Shown: positions 1 through 9,575 of the stretch, in pieces
Numbering within the stretch: position 1 is the stretch's first letter
Layout: each line of letters opens with the position of its first letter
Assembly: GCA_030432695.1 (NCBI GenBank)
Contig: JAUILN010000007.1
Location: 186,001-250,000, forward strand
Length of the DNA: 64,000 bases
Origin: a bacterium
GTDB taxonomy: Bacteria > Planctomycetota > UBA1135 > UBA2386
Direction: 5' to 3'
Translations under genes and position numbers: made by a program
Notes under the pieces: generated by a model
The model's database searches: none
Told to the model about the DNA's origin: nothing
What the model saw: only the letters and a program-made list of their open reading frames with translations

Positions 1-1
1 A

Positions 2-553
2 TGGGACGGCTCGACCTGGCTGCCGCAGCCCCCTGCGCTACCGGTGGCCGGTCACACACTGGTCTACGACCCGCGGCTCGGTCGGGTGTTGCGCTTCGGT
101 GGCTTCCAGAACCCGGGCGGCGTGGTCAGTGACCTCTCCGGGCTGCGACAGACCGTCGCCGATCAGGTCGTCACCGCCGGCGCCGCGTGCAGTGCGAGCA
201 ACCCGCCTCCGAACCTGGCCACCACGTCTCGCCCATTGCTCGGCGCGTCGGGCTTCGCGCTGCTCGTCACGCGGGCCGGCCCGCTGCTCCCGGTGATCGC
301 CGTGCTGTCGCCGAGCCAGGGCAATGGTCAGGTCTTCGGCAGTTGCACCGTGGTCCCCGACCTCGCGAACGCGGCGCTGCTGTTCGGTCTCAGCGACCTG
401 TCGGGCTCCGCCGCATTGGCGTTGCCGATCCCGTTCGACGCGGCGCTGCGCGGCGCGACCCTGTTCCACCAGACGGTCGTGCTGGTCCCCGGTGGCCCGC
501 TGAACGGCGTCGGCGCGCTCAGCAACGCGCTCGCGACCACGCTGGGCGACTGA
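2..553 (+). CDS. C-terminal part of an exported kelch-like protein (5' end outside window)
   Basis: The frame is open from base 2, so the gene starts upstream of the window. The first residues, WDGSTWLPQPP followed by GHTLVYDPRLGRVLRFGGF, match the kelch-blade pattern (W...GH..VYD....RV..FGG) of bacterial galactose-oxidase-like propellers. The rest is a domain of about 110 residues with two cysteines (AAC and GSC, 51 residues between them), a LPIPFDAALRGATL segment and a PGGPLNG segment. That order resembles the C-terminal domain of the ELWxxDGT proteins further right, where VPNxPALVGDLL precedes GGPLFG. I infer an exported protein with a propeller and a shared C-terminal domain. The substrate is unknown. 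A GTG at 44 would give a shorter product but would cut the blade, so I treat the gene as partial. Confidence 0.7.
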   Translation, partial: WDGSTWLPQPPALPVAGHTLVYDPRLGRVLRFGGFQNPGGVVSDLSGLRQTVADQVVTAGAACSASNPPPNLATTSRPLLGASGFALLVTRAGPLLPVIAVLSPSQGNGQVFGSCTVVPDLANAALLFGLSDLSGSAALALPIPFDAALRGATLFHQTVVLVPGGPLNGVGALSNALATTLGD

Positions 554-620
554 GGAATCGGCGACCTACGCACAAGACGTACACCCGGTGCCAGGCACCA
601 GGTGTACATCTTCCGCCACC

Positions 621-1265
621 ATGTCCGACCTCCACCTCGTCCTCGGCAACAAGAACTACTCCTCCTGGTCGATGCGCCCGTGGCTGGCGCTGCGCCACTT
701 CGACATCCCGTTCAGCGAGGAGACGATCTGGCTCGACACACCCTCGGCTCGCGAGGAGAAGCTGCGCCACTCGCCGGCCGCGCGGGTGCCGATCCTCCGC
801 CACGGGGACGTCACCGTGTGGGACTCGCTGGCGATCTGCGAGTACGTCGCCGAGCTGTTCCCCGAGCATGCGCTGTGGCCGCGCGACGCCGCGACCCGCG
901 CCCGTGCCCGCTCGCTGGTCGCCGAGATGCACGCCGGCTTCGCGGCGTTGCGCGGCGAGATGCCGGTGAGCTGCAAGCGCAGCCGACCGCTCGGTCGACC
1001 GATGAGCGATGCGTGCCAGGCCGACGTCGAGCGGATCACCGCGATCTTCGCCGACGCGCAGGGGCCGTTCCTGCTCGGCGAGTGGTGCCTGGCCGACGCG
1101 TTCTACACGCCGGTCGCGAGCCGCTTCCGCAGCTACGGCGTGCAGCTCGAGGGCGTCGCCGCCGACTATGCGTCCGCGGTACTCGGCACGGCGGCCGCCA
1201 AGGCCTGGCATGAACTCGGCGCCGCGGAGACCCACGTGCTGGCACCGTACGACGCGATCCCGTGA
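621..1265 (+). CDS. Glutathione S-transferase family protein
   Basis: This 214-residue cytoplasmic protein has the usual GST length. The N-terminal thioredoxin-like domain opens with GNKNYSSWSMRPWLAL (residues 9-24), which supplies the serine cluster typical of this bacterial GST group. PAARVPILRHGD (52-63) contains the cis-proline Val-Pro, and VWDSLAICEYVAELFP (67-82) is the glutathione-binding Ser-containing loop and helix. The helical C-terminal domain follows, including [21 protein letters not shown] (about 93-113) and FLLGEWCLADAFYTPVASRF. The ATG at 621 is chosen because an upstream in-frame start would add 11 residues before the conserved strand. The gene stands alone: the next gene runs on the opposite strand. 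A fragment of a second GST lies at 3844-3933. The substrate cannot be predicted. Confidence 0.9.
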   Translation: MSDLHLVLGNKNYSSWSMRPWLALRHFDIPFSEETIWLDTPSAREEKLRHSPAARVPILRHGDVTVWDSLAICEYVAELFPEHALWPRDAATRARARSLVAEMHAGFAALRGEMPVSCKRSRPLGRPMSDACQADVERITAIFADAQGPFLLGEWCLADAFYTPVASRFRSYGVQLEGVAADYASAVLGTAAAKAWHELGAAETHVLAPYDAIP

Positions 1266-1292
1266 GCGGACTCGACCCGCGGTGCGACGCGG

Positions 1293-3803
1293 TCAGCGCA
1301 CGGCGCCGCGCCACACATTGGTGAAGGCTCCGGCGACCGGATTCGTCGCCGGAACACCCAGGCCCTGCACTCCGACCTCGAGACCGACGAGACCGGGATC
1401 GTTCGGGATCGGCATCCCGATCGCGGAACCGACCGGCACCGCGGTCGGCGACAGGAATAGCAGCGGCTGGATGCCGGCGAGCGACACGCCGAACGGCGGT
1501 AGGAAGAACGTCCCGTCGAGGAAGCCGAGCCACGCCGCCGACAGTCCGACCGGCCCACGGATGGTGAAGCGCATCGTGGTGCCGACCACCGGCGTGCCGG
1601 TGAAGGTCAGCCAGTAGCTCGCGCGCTCGTAGGCGCCCATGTCTGGAAGCGCCACTCCCACGAGGGCGTGGTCCAGCACCCGGGACGCGTCCTTGCCATC
1701 GCGTGCGGTGCCGATCGCGGTGGGCAGGTGCGCCGCGCCGAGCAGCGGCGACGCCGCCCCCAGTTCGAAGTCGCCCAGCGAAGCGTTGCGGAAGGCTGGC
1801 GCGACCGCGCGGTTGCCGTTGGTGCCGGCGAAGCCACCGTCGGAGTGGAACACGTTCCCCGCGGTCAGCGGTGCCGCGAAGCCGGCGCCGCCGTGGGACC
1901 ACGAGATCGAGTTCCGGATCGCCCCCGGCCAGCTGGAGACGGTCGAGCCGAAGCCGTCACCACCGCAGCCGAACACCGTGGCATGCACGATGTCGAAGGC
2001 GGTGCGCTGACGGATCCGGATCCCGGTTCCACCGGCATCCCACACCACCGCGTTCGCGAGGTCCCCGGCCACCGTGGCGACGTCGATGCCATGTCCGAGG
2101 CAGTGCTCGATCCGCGGTGCCTGCAACGTCGCCAGCGGACTGGCGACGTCGAGGACCGCCACCGACCGCTCGCCCGCGTAGCGCAATACCGCGTGCTCGA
2201 CCCGGGACGGGGAAGTCACCCGATCGTCCGCGAGCGACAGGCCCGACCAGTCACCCGGCGCCGGCGCGGTCGCCCCGCCGTCTCCATTGGTATCCCCGCC
2301 GACCGAGTCGTCCCGGTACGACGTCATCACGATCGGCTCGTCGGCCGTGCCCGTCAGTCGCAGCGCGCCGCCCAGGGACACCTGGAAGCCGCTGCTGCGC
2401 GGATCCTCGAACTTCAGGTTCGTCCCTGCGAGCAGCGTCAGTTCACCGCCACTTGCCAGGATGGTCCGCGCCAACACGGTGAGCACCGGTCCGGGGTAGT
2501 TCTCGGGACCGACCGTCCAGCTCGAGGTCGATCGGTTCGGCAACACCCGGAAGTGGTCGCCCCGTGCGTTCCGGCTCGCGCTGTTGCCGTGCGACTGCGC
2601 CACGGACTCCCACGGAATGTCCGAGCAGGGCGAGAGCGCGTTGTCCTCCAATCGACAGCGCAGGATGCGCGGGAATCCGGTGGGCCAGGCGCCGCGGAAC
2701 GAGACGCCGTGCGCGGGGGAGAACTGGATCAGGCAGTCGCTCGCCACGGCCGCATTGCTGCTGAACTTCAGCGCCGCCTCGCTGCTTCCGCTGCTGCCGC
2801 CGTAGCGGATCACGGCGTGCGCGAGGCGCGTGGCGTCGCCACCACCGGCTACCTGGATCCCTCGCCAGTCACCGGGCGCCGGCTGGCTGGCGCCGCCGTC
2901 CTCGTTGGTGTCGCCGCCGTAGGCATCGTCCTCGAGGGATGTGAACACCACCGGCGCGGCGGCCGTACCCTGCACCTGGAGGTCACCGAACACCGACACG
3001 GCCCCGGCCTCGAACTTGAGCACCGTGCCGCGCGGCAGCGTCAGTCGAGCCCCCTGATCGACCTGGATCGCATTGGTGATCGAGAACAGCACGAACTGCT
3101 GGTTGCCGTTCACCGAGTTGCGCGGATCGATCGTCACCGGACCGTCGGCCGCGCCGATCCGTCCGCCGACCACCCGCACGAACTCGCCGCCGTCGCAATC
3201 GAGGGCGAGGTTGTCGAGGAGCAGCGGCAGGAACTTGAGTTCCGCGCTCTCCACCGCGATCCCGCTGCAATCACGGAACGTGCAGTCGGTGACGACTCCC
3301 GGGTTCCGGTCGAGCCGCAGCGCATCGGCGTCGCAATGACGGATCTCGCAGCGGCGCATCGTCATGCTGCCGCTGCGGTGGTGCAGACCCTGGTTGGCCG
3401 AGCCGCAGTAGTGGAAGAAGCAGTCCTCCAGCACCACGTCGCCACTGCATTCCAGATGCGCCCAGTCGCCGCGAGCCGCACTGCTCGTCCCGCCGTCGCC
3501 GTTGCTGTCGCCCCCCACCGAGTCATCCAGCCACGATGTGAAGGTCGCCTGCCGCGCGAACAAGGTGCCCTGCACGGTGATCGAAGCGTCGATCTTGAGG
3601 ATCGCCCCCGGCTGGATGGTGAGCGTGCGACCGGCCGGCACGGTGAGGCAGCAGGCCGCACCATTGCTGACGACATGGTAGACGACACCGGGTCCGAAGG
3701 GCCCGCCATTGCCGTCCCAGACCTGCCCATTGATGGGGATGACGGGTAGTTGAGCGGCCAGGGAACCGACCAGGACGAGACCGAGGGCGAAAGAGCGGAG
3801 CAT
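1293..3803 (-). CDS. Exported parallel beta-helix protein with three DDSxGGDTNxDGG modules
   Basis: The protein is 836 residues long if started at the ATG at 3803, which gives a clean signal peptide ([18 protein letters not shown]). The longer frame back to 3893 runs through a GST relic and is rejected. The body has the short repeating strands and turns of a right-handed beta-helix. Three near-copies of the motif TSxxDDSxGGDTNxDGG...PAPGDW occur near residues 89-114, 287-313 and 494-519. Each closes a module that begins with GGTLTLxxGTxLKFE-like text. Cysteine-rich turns (CFFHYC, CEIRHC, CTFRDC) line the first module. The last 110 residues, with [16 protein letters not shown] and GAFTN, resemble the C-terminal domain of other exported proteins here but lack its cysteines. 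Such helices often bind or cleave polysaccharide. No catalytic residues are recognisable, so function is unknown. Confidence 0.85.
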   Translation of the reverse strand: MLRSFALGLVLVGSLAAQLPVIPINGQVWDGNGGPFGPGVVYHVVSNGAACCLTVPAGRTLTIQPGAILKIDASITVQGTLFARQATFTSWLDDSVGGDSNGDGGTSSAARGDWAHLECSGDVVLEDCFFHYCGSANQGLHHRSGSMTMRRCEIRHCDADALRLDRNPGVVTDCTFRDCSGIAVESAELKFLPLLLDNLALDCDGGEFVRVVGGRIGAADGPVTIDPRNSVNGNQQFVLFSITNAIQVDQGARLTLPRGTVLKFEAGAVSVFGDLQVQGTAAAPVVFTSLEDDAYGGDTNEDGGASQPAPGDWRGIQVAGGGDATRLAHAVIRYGGSSGSSEAALKFSSNAAVASDCLIQFSPAHGVSFRGAWPTGFPRILRCRLEDNALSPCSDIPWESVAQSHGNSASRNARGDHFRVLPNRSTSSWTVGPENYPGPVLTVLARTILASGGELTLLAGTNLKFEDPRSSGFQVSLGGALRLTGTADEPIVMTSYRDDSVGGDTNGDGGATAPAPGDWSGLSLADDRVTSPSRVEHAVLRYAGERSVAVLDVASPLATLQAPRIEHCLGHGIDVATVAGDLANAVVWDAGGTGIRIRQRTAFDIVHATVFGCGGDGFGSTVSSWPGAIRNSISWSHGGAGFAAPLTAGNVFHSDGGFAGTNGNRAVAPAFRNASLGDFELGAASPLLGAAHLPTAIGTARDGKDASRVLDHALVGVALPDMGAYERASYWLTFTGTPVVGTTMRFTIRGPVGLSAAWLGFLDGTFFLPPFGVSLAGIQPLLFLSPTAVPVGSAIGMPIPNDPGLVGLEVGVQGLGVPATNPVAGAFTNVWRGAVR

Positions 3804-3843
3804 GGGTTCTACCGAACGAGGACCTGGAGGACCGATGTCCATC

Positions 3844-3933
3844 ATGGCACGGAGCGGCGCATCCGACTCGCCCCGCGCCCGCTCGCTGGTCACGGAGCTG
3901 CACGCCGGCTTCGCCGCGCTGCGCGGGGATTGA
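3844..3933 (+). pseudogene. Fragment of a second glutathione S-transferase gene
   Basis: The 30-codon frame ends [19 protein letters not shown] and a stop. It matches residues 95-113 of the intact GST at 621-1265 ([19 protein letters not shown]). Over bases 3875-3929 against 904-958 I count 48 of 55 identical bases. The first ten codons do not match. The fragment overlaps the 5' leader of the convergently placed beta-helix gene. It appears to be the remains of a duplicated or disrupted GST gene and is unlikely to be functional. Confidence 0.7.
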
Positions 3934-3990
3934 TCCCTGGGAGTGACTCCGCGGGCAGAACGGCGATTCCGTAGCGACGGACCGAGTCAG

Positions 3991-5082
3991 TCACCTGCCC
4001 CGCTTCGTGCCGATGCTCGCGCGCACTCGCTCGAGGAACGCCGACTCACCCGGTAGCTCCGGCAGGTCGGTGCCGGCCCTTCCCGTGACGTCACTGACGT
4101 ATCCGAGCATCTCGATGATGTCGTTCTCGCAGACCTGCAGCAGGGTGATGTCCGGCGCACAGTGTTGCGCGCGCTCGACGAACAACGCCAATTGGTCCGC
4201 GATGGTGTAGCCGGATATCCCGGCATTGAGGACTTCCAGATGCGGGGCCGACCGTCGCATCGCATCCTGCCAGGTGTCCTGCTCGTTGAGGTTGGTGCAG
4301 AACGTGTAGGAGTCTCCGAGGCAGAGCACCCGCTGTCGGCGTTTGGGGATCTCGACATCGTCGACACCACGCAGCCCCTGCGAGTTGCAGATCAGGAGGA
4401 AACCGAGCTGCGGTTTCACCTCCAGCAGCTGCGACGGTCCACCGGGAAAGCGATCGATGCAATCGCCGAGCAAGGTCGGCGTGCCGTCGTAATCGCGCCC
4501 ACTGCGCTGCGTCGCGTGCGCGGCGAGCGCCGCCACCAGTCCGTCGGCGACGATGAGATTCGCATGCCGCGTAAGGTGACCGTCGGCGGGTGCAAGCACG
4601 CGATGATCACGTTCTATCGCGCCGATCGAAGCCGCGAGATCCAAGTGCTCCACGCCGTGTCGCGCTGCGAGCCCGGCGATGAAGTCTCCGAACGGCTTGC
4701 CGCGACCTTCCAGGAAGTCGACGACGATCAGCTCGGACCCGACTTCCCGCACCGCCACGAGCAGACGTTCGAAGTGCTCGGCGTACGCCGCCCGAAGAGT
4801 CTCGCGCATGGCACGCTCCTCGTCGCGGCGCAGCCTGATGCGCGCTTCCCGATAGACCGACCGAAACCCACGGGCAGATCGAACCGCGGCCTCGACCTTC
4901 ACGCGTCCGACGCGGTCGCGGAGCCAATCCCAGCCCTCGACTGCCGCCAGATGGGCGCCGCCCGCGACCTGGTAGAAGACGCAGCGCGCGACGATCTCGA
5001 GCGCCGCGAAACCGAGAAGCAGAGCCAGCGCGCTGTAGGCCACGCGCCTGGCCAGGGACAGTTGCCTCGGACGTTCGTCCAT
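3991..5082 (-). CDS. Membrane-anchored SGNH/GDSL-hydrolase-like protein with permuted block order
   Basis: This 363-residue protein starts at the ATG at 5082, which places a membrane anchor at residues 12-38 (ARRVAYSALALLLGFAALEI and following). SGNH hydrolases normally run from the GDS block to a final D-x-(x)-H block. Here the late part comes first: a helix, strand ELIVVDFLEG (117-125), HLDLAASIG, and APADGHLTRHANLIVADGL (164-182) carrying the expected catalytic Asp-His. The early part follows: KPQLGFLLICNSQGLRG (223-239), RVLCLGDSYTF (251-261, nucleophile Ser258), LNAGISGYT (block II Gly288) and LLQVCENDI (block III Asn320). All four blocks are present but circularly permuted. It could be an exported esterase or acyltransferase-like enzyme. 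A fusion of two truncated genes is the alternative. Confidence 0.75.
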   Translation of the reverse strand: MDERPRQLSLARRVAYSALALLLGFAALEIVARCVFYQVAGGAHLAAVEGWDWLRDRVGRVKVEAAVRSARGFRSVYREARIRLRRDEERAMRETLRAAYAEHFERLLVAVREVGSELIVVDFLEGRGKPFGDFIAGLAARHGVEHLDLAASIGAIERDHRVLAPADGHLTRHANLIVADGLVAALAAHATQRSGRDYDGTPTLLGDCIDRFPGGPSQLLEVKPQLGFLLICNSQGLRGVDDVEIPKRRQRVLCLGDSYTFCTNLNEQDTWQDAMRRSAPHLEVLNAGISGYTIADQLALFVERAQHCAPDITLLQVCENDIIEMLGYVSDVTGRAGTDLPELPGESAFLERVRASIGTKRGR

Positions 5083-5387
5083 CTTTCGGTCCTGGGCCGA
5101 GCCGAGTGAGGGTCCGGGCTCGGAATCGGAGGTCCTCCCGTCCCGCCGAGTTGCCGGACCGGATTGTACGGCGGGCGGGTGGACATTCGGCGGTCCACTC
5201 CACAAGCCCGGTGGACTGAACCAATTGGGACCACGGGGTCCCAGGTCTGGACCGTCCGCCGAGCCCCACAGACATCCCGTCCCTGCCACGGATCGTTCAA
5301 GCCCGGGCCGGAAGCGTCCGATACCCCGACGGGGGTGTCCGATCCCCCGACGCTTCCCCCGACGCCTGCTTCGAACGCGAGCGCTCC
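5083..5387 (+). promoter_or_regulatory. Divergent intergenic region upstream of the secretion cassette
   Basis: This 305-bp gap lies between the SGNH-like gene (leftward) and the gspE-like gene (rightward), so it should hold both promoters. I see no convincing -35/-10 pair. The right part contains the repeat structure listed at 5310-5357. Confidence 0.4.
5310..5357 (+). repeat. Inverted and direct repeats upstream of gspE
   Basis: GGAAGCGTC (5310-5318) and GACGCTTCC (5349-5357) are perfect 9-bp inverted arms. Overlapping them are two 16-bp direct repeats, GTCCGATaCCCCGACG (5316-5331) and GTCCGATcCCCCGACG (5337-5352), that differ at one base and are 21 bp apart, two helical turns. A third partial CCCCCGACGC follows. 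The structure ends 30 bp before the gspE start and could be an operator or a leader hairpin. Confidence 0.55.
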
Positions 5388-6483
<1,096 letters not shown>

Positions 6484-6503
<20 letters not shown>

Positions 6504-7593
6504 CTTTCTGCAGGACGACAGCTTCGAAGACGCCGGGCGGTCGTCTTCGCGGCGTGCGTCCCGCGGCTCGGTGCGCGGGGACCTCGCGCTGTTCCATCGC
6601 GGCCTCGCCGACCTGTGCCGCGCGCAGGTCCCGCTGCCGCGCGCGCTGCGCATCCTGCAATCCGACCTCGAGCGGGGGCCCATGGCCCGCGCCGCGGCCG
6701 AGATGGCCGACGAGATCGAGCAGGGCACGCCGCTGGTCGAAGCGTACTCGCGGCACCAGGATCGCTTCTCGCCGGTCTATCGCGCATTGATCACCGCAGG
6801 TATGGGCGGCGGCGGTGCCCTGCCGGACGTGCTCGACGAGATCGCCGGGCACGCCTCGCTGCGCACCTCGATCCTCGAGCAGATGCGTCGCACGATGGCC
6901 TACCCGCTGGTCGCGACGGGCTTCGTGGTGCTGGTCGGCGCCGCGCTGCTGGTGTTCGTCGGTTCGCCGCTCGGTGGCGCGCTCGGCCTCGACCCGGAAC
7001 TGAGTTCGACCCGCGGCAGCGGCTGGCAGGCCTGGTCGGGCGTCGGCGTCGCCGCGCTCGCGCTGGTCGGCATCGCCGTATGGTCGATGCTGCGCAAGAG
7101 CCACGACGACGGCGTCGGTCCCGCGGCGTGGAGCTGGAAGCTGCCGTTGATCGGCCGCATCAAGACCTTCTCCGCGAAGGCCTCGTTCGCGTCGACCCTG
7201 GCACTGCTGCTGCGTCGTTCGATCCCGCTGCCACAGGCCATGCGCCTCACCGCGACGGCCACCGACAGCCCGGCGATCCGCTCACGAGTCGAGAGGATGG
7301 CCGAGGCCGCGGAGTCCGGCAGCGGCCTCACCGACTCGGTGGAAGCCGGTGGGCTGATCTCGCCGAGTCTGTCGTGGTTCCTGGAAGCCGCCGCCAACGA
7401 ACAGGCCGCGGCCGACGCACTCGACGACATCGCCTCGATCTACCGCCAACGCCTCGAACGTTCCGCCGACCGCGTCGCGCTGATCGCCGCCCCCGCGGCG
7501 CAGCTCCTGGTCGGCCTCGTCGTCCTGGGCTTCGCACTCACCTACATGACCGGTGCGGTCGACCTCGGCGCCCTCGCCGAGAACGGTCGCTGA
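6484..7593 (+). CDS. gspF: Type II secretion inner-membrane platform protein (GspF/PilC family)
   Basis: This 369-residue membrane protein has the two tandem T2SSF domains of GspF. The first (about residues 36-165) reads ADLCRAQVPLPRALRIL, then IEQGTPLVEAY and LITAGMGGGGALPDVLDEIA, ending in a membrane segment (YPLVATGFVVLVGAALLVFVG). A second membrane segment lies near VGVAALALVGIAVWSML. The second T2SSF domain follows (KLPLIGRIKTFSAKASFASTL onward) and ends in the terminal membrane helix AQLLVGLVVLGFALTYM. The start is a GTG at 6484 inside the end of gspE, a 20-bp overlap that implies translational coupling. The usual Glu of the AGE motif is replaced here (AGMGGGG). The family forms the rotor-like adaptor that the GspE ATPase turns. 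Confidence 0.9.
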
Positions 7594-7601
7594 GGACTCT
7601 C

Positions 7602-7606
7602 AGGAG
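7602..7606 (+). promoter_or_regulatory. Shine-Dalgarno AGGAG for the second GspF-like gene
   Basis: AGGAG sits 9 bp before the ATG at 7616 and directly abuts the ATG at 7607. The spacing favours 7616 as the true start. Confidence 0.6.
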
Positions 7607-7615
7607 ATGCAGCCG

Positions 7616-8713
7616 ATGCAGACCGGTTTCTGGGTCCTGTCCCTCGCACTTCTGTGGCTGATGATGCTGGCGATCCGCCGCTCCGGCCACAGCGAGATCC
7701 GCGCGCGGATCCTGGAGGTCATCGCCACCGCGGCGCGGCGCGGGCTGGCTCTGGCGCCGGCGGTCGAACGACTGGCCCGGGCCCAGACCGGCGCCAACGG
7801 TCGGATGCTGCAGGCGCTCGCCGACCGGCTTGCGAACGGCTCGCCGATCGGCACCGCGCTGGAGGAGACCCTGCCGTCGCGGATGGTGCCGGCCCACGTG
7901 CTGGCGACGCTGCGCTCGGTGGAAGGCACGCCCGGCATGCGCCCCGCACTCGCCGGCCTCGCCGAGTCGAAGGAGCGCGTGCTGCGCATCCACGACCGCG
8001 TGTCGATGGCGCTCGCCTATCCGTCGTTGCTGGCGGTGATGATGATCGGCCTCTACATCACCACCGAGACCCTGCTGGGCACCGACGCGCAGGCCGCGGC
8101 CCGCGAGACCCAGGCCCGGCCGGGTACCGAGGTCGCGGCCGGAGGAGCAGCAATCGTGCTGTGGGCGGCGCTGGCGTTCGCCTTCGCGGTCTACCTCGCC
8201 GGCGCCCGTGGTCGCATGCACGACCTGCTGCAGCAGGCGATCGAACGCATCCCGCCGCTGCGCCGTCTGCTGCACACCGCCGGTTGCGCGCGCATGCTGC
8301 GCACCGCAGCCAACCTGACGTCGTCGGGCGTCCCGCTGGCCACCGTGTTGGAACGCGCGGCTCCCTCGTCGGGAGTCCCGAGCCTGGTCGCGAGCGCCCG
8401 ACGCGCCGCGACGCTGGCCGCCGAGGGAACCGCCCCGTCCGACGTGTGGCAGACCAGTGGACTGCCACCGTTCGCCAGCGCGATCGTGTCGCTGTCGGCC
8501 GGCTCGTCGCCGCGCCATCTGGCCCGACGGATGCGCTCCGCGGCCGCCACCTGCGATCGCCGCGTGGAACGCGTCGTCGACCGCGCGGTCTCGGTGCTGC
8601 AACCTGCCACCGTGTTGTTCTTCGGCGGCCTGATCGCGATCCACTTCGCGACCGTGTTCGCCCGCATCGACGCCGCGCGCCTCGCGGCCACCAACGGAGC
8701 ACTCCCATGGTGA
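7616..8713 (+). CDS. Second, divergent GspF-like platform protein
   Basis: The 365-residue product starts with a membrane helix (WVLSLALLWLMMLAI) and contains two weak T2SSF-like halves. The first is RRGLALAPAVERLARAQTG ... LANGSPIGTALEETL ... ATLRSVEGTPGMRPALAGLAESKERVLR, followed by YPSLLAVMMIGLYI. The second is IPPLRRLLHTAGCARMLRTAANLTSSGVPLATVLERAA, ending in the helix LQPATVLFFGGLIAIHFATVF. The topology and the spacing of the G-P-L and YP motifs match GspF/PilC, but identity to the preceding gspF product is low. It could form a hetero-oligomeric platform with it. The gene lies 22 bp after gspF and overlaps the next gene by 7 bp, so all are co-expressed. Paired GspF-like proteins are more typical of Tad systems (TadB/TadC). 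The sequence does not settle which lineage this is. Confidence 0.75.
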   Translation: MQTGFWVLSLALLWLMMLAIRRSGHSEIRARILEVIATAARRGLALAPAVERLARAQTGANGRMLQALADRLANGSPIGTALEETLPSRMVPAHVLATLRSVEGTPGMRPALAGLAESKERVLRIHDRVSMALAYPSLLAVMMIGLYITTETLLGTDAQAAARETQARPGTEVAAGGAAIVLWAALAFAFAVYLAGARGRMHDLLQQAIERIPPLRRLLHTAGCARMLRTAANLTSSGVPLATVLERAAPSSGVPSLVASARRAATLAAEGTAPSDVWQTSGLPPFASAIVSLSAGSSPRHLARRMRSAAATCDRRVERVVDRAVSVLQPATVLFFGGLIAIHFATVFARIDAARLAATNGALPW

Positions 8714-9123
8714 ACCACCGCGAGAACGGCTCGACGTTGGTCGAGTGCATGGTCGCCGCCGTGGCCCTCGCCGCGCTGGCGACCGGCTTCGGCACGAACG
8801 ACCGGGCGCGCGACCTGGCGGTGCGCCACGCCTTCGAGGAGACGGTGGCGACGCGCGTGCTGCAGTCGACGATCGAAGCGCAGCGTGAGGCCGGCACGGC
8901 GCCGCTCTCGACAGAGGGGCGCCCGATCGAATCGACGACCCTGCACGACGCCCGCGTCGCCTGCCACGTCCACGAGCTCGAACCCGGCCTCCACGAAGCG
9001 ATCTGGACCCTGACGTGGCGCCCTGCCGGCAGCAGCAACCTGCGCCACCGCGACCTCACGACGCGACTCTGCGTCGACGATCCCGAGCGCGCGGAGTGGC
9101 TGGAGCTGGAGGCACCTCGATGA
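8707..9123 (+). CDS. Pseudopilin-like protein (GspI-type position)
   Basis: The product is 138 residues with a short charged leader (MVNHRENG) followed by STLVECMVAAVALAALATG. This is a type IV prepilin signal with predicted cleavage after Gly8 and the conserved Glu at +5. The first mature residue is Ser rather than Phe or Met. The rest is a small globular domain with two cysteines (Cys107 region ACHV, and LCVDD). The ATG overlaps the previous stop by 7 bp, and the stop overlaps the next start by 4 bp (ATGA). Small size and position before a GspJ-like gene suggest a minor pseudopilin of the GspI type. Its export would need a prepilin peptidase that is not encoded in this window. Confidence 0.75.
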   Translation: MVNHRENGSTLVECMVAAVALAALATGFGTNDRARDLAVRHAFEETVATRVLQSTIEAQREAGTAPLSTEGRPIESTTLHDARVACHVHELEPGLHEAIWTLTWRPAGSSNLRHRDLTTRLCVDDPERAEWLELEAPR

Positions 9124-9575
9124 ACCGACCGCACCCCGGCCAACGCGGCTTCACGCTGATCGAGCTGATGACCTCGATCGCGATCGTAGCCGTGCTCGGC
9201 ACTTCCTTGTTCGGCCTGGCGCGCCGCGCCTCCGCCGACGAACAGCGGCTCGGTGCCGACCACCGCGCGCTGCACGCACTGCGAACCACCCTGACCACGC
9301 TCGAAGCCGACCTCCGCGCCGCCATCGACTGCGAGGTCCGAGTCGGACGCCTCGACCTGTCCCGGCGCGACGGCGATCCGATCGTGTGGCAACTCGAGGG
9401 AAACCGCTTGCTGCGCGATCGGCGCGAGTTCCTGGCCCCGCTCGGCGCCTTCCATGCCGAACTCGACGGCCGACTGGTGCAGGTCGCACTCGAACTCGCG
9501 CCACGCCACGCCGGCCGCCCGGGTACCCGGGTCATGACCTCGATCCGACTCCGCACCGAGGAGAGCACGCGATGA
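9120..9575 (+). CDS. Pseudopilin-like protein (GspJ-type position)
   Basis: The 151-residue protein carries a textbook prepilin motif, RGFTLIELMTSIAIVAVLG, with cleavage after Gly and Glu at +5, followed by a hydrophobic helix of about 20 residues. The globular part contains LTTLEADLRAAIDCEV and WQLEGNRLLRDRREF. The phrase LEADLR and the later LEGNRLLR are typical of GspJ family minor pseudopilins. The ATG at 9120 overlaps the previous stop in an ATGA junction, and the stop makes a second ATGA with the next gene. The start is chosen because the frame upstream (from 9015) is a shadow of the previous gene. It would act at the tip of a pseudopilus in the periplasm. Confidence 0.85.
   Translation: MNRPHPGQRGFTLIELMTSIAIVAVLGTSLFGLARRASADEQRLGADHRALHALRTTLTTLEADLRAAIDCEVRVGRLDLSRRDGDPIVWQLEGNRLLRDRREFLAPLGAFHAELDGRLVQVALELAPRHAGRPGTRVMTSIRLRTEESTR

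Noticed and set aside
43-60. GTG at 44 as the true start of the first gene
   Set aside because: The frame is open to base 2 and the residues before it (WDGSTW) complete a kelch blade, so the gene continues upstream.
3804-3893. N-terminal extension of the beta-helix gene to 3893
   Set aside because: It would bury a good signal peptide and is antisense to the GST relic. The ATG at 3803 fits better.
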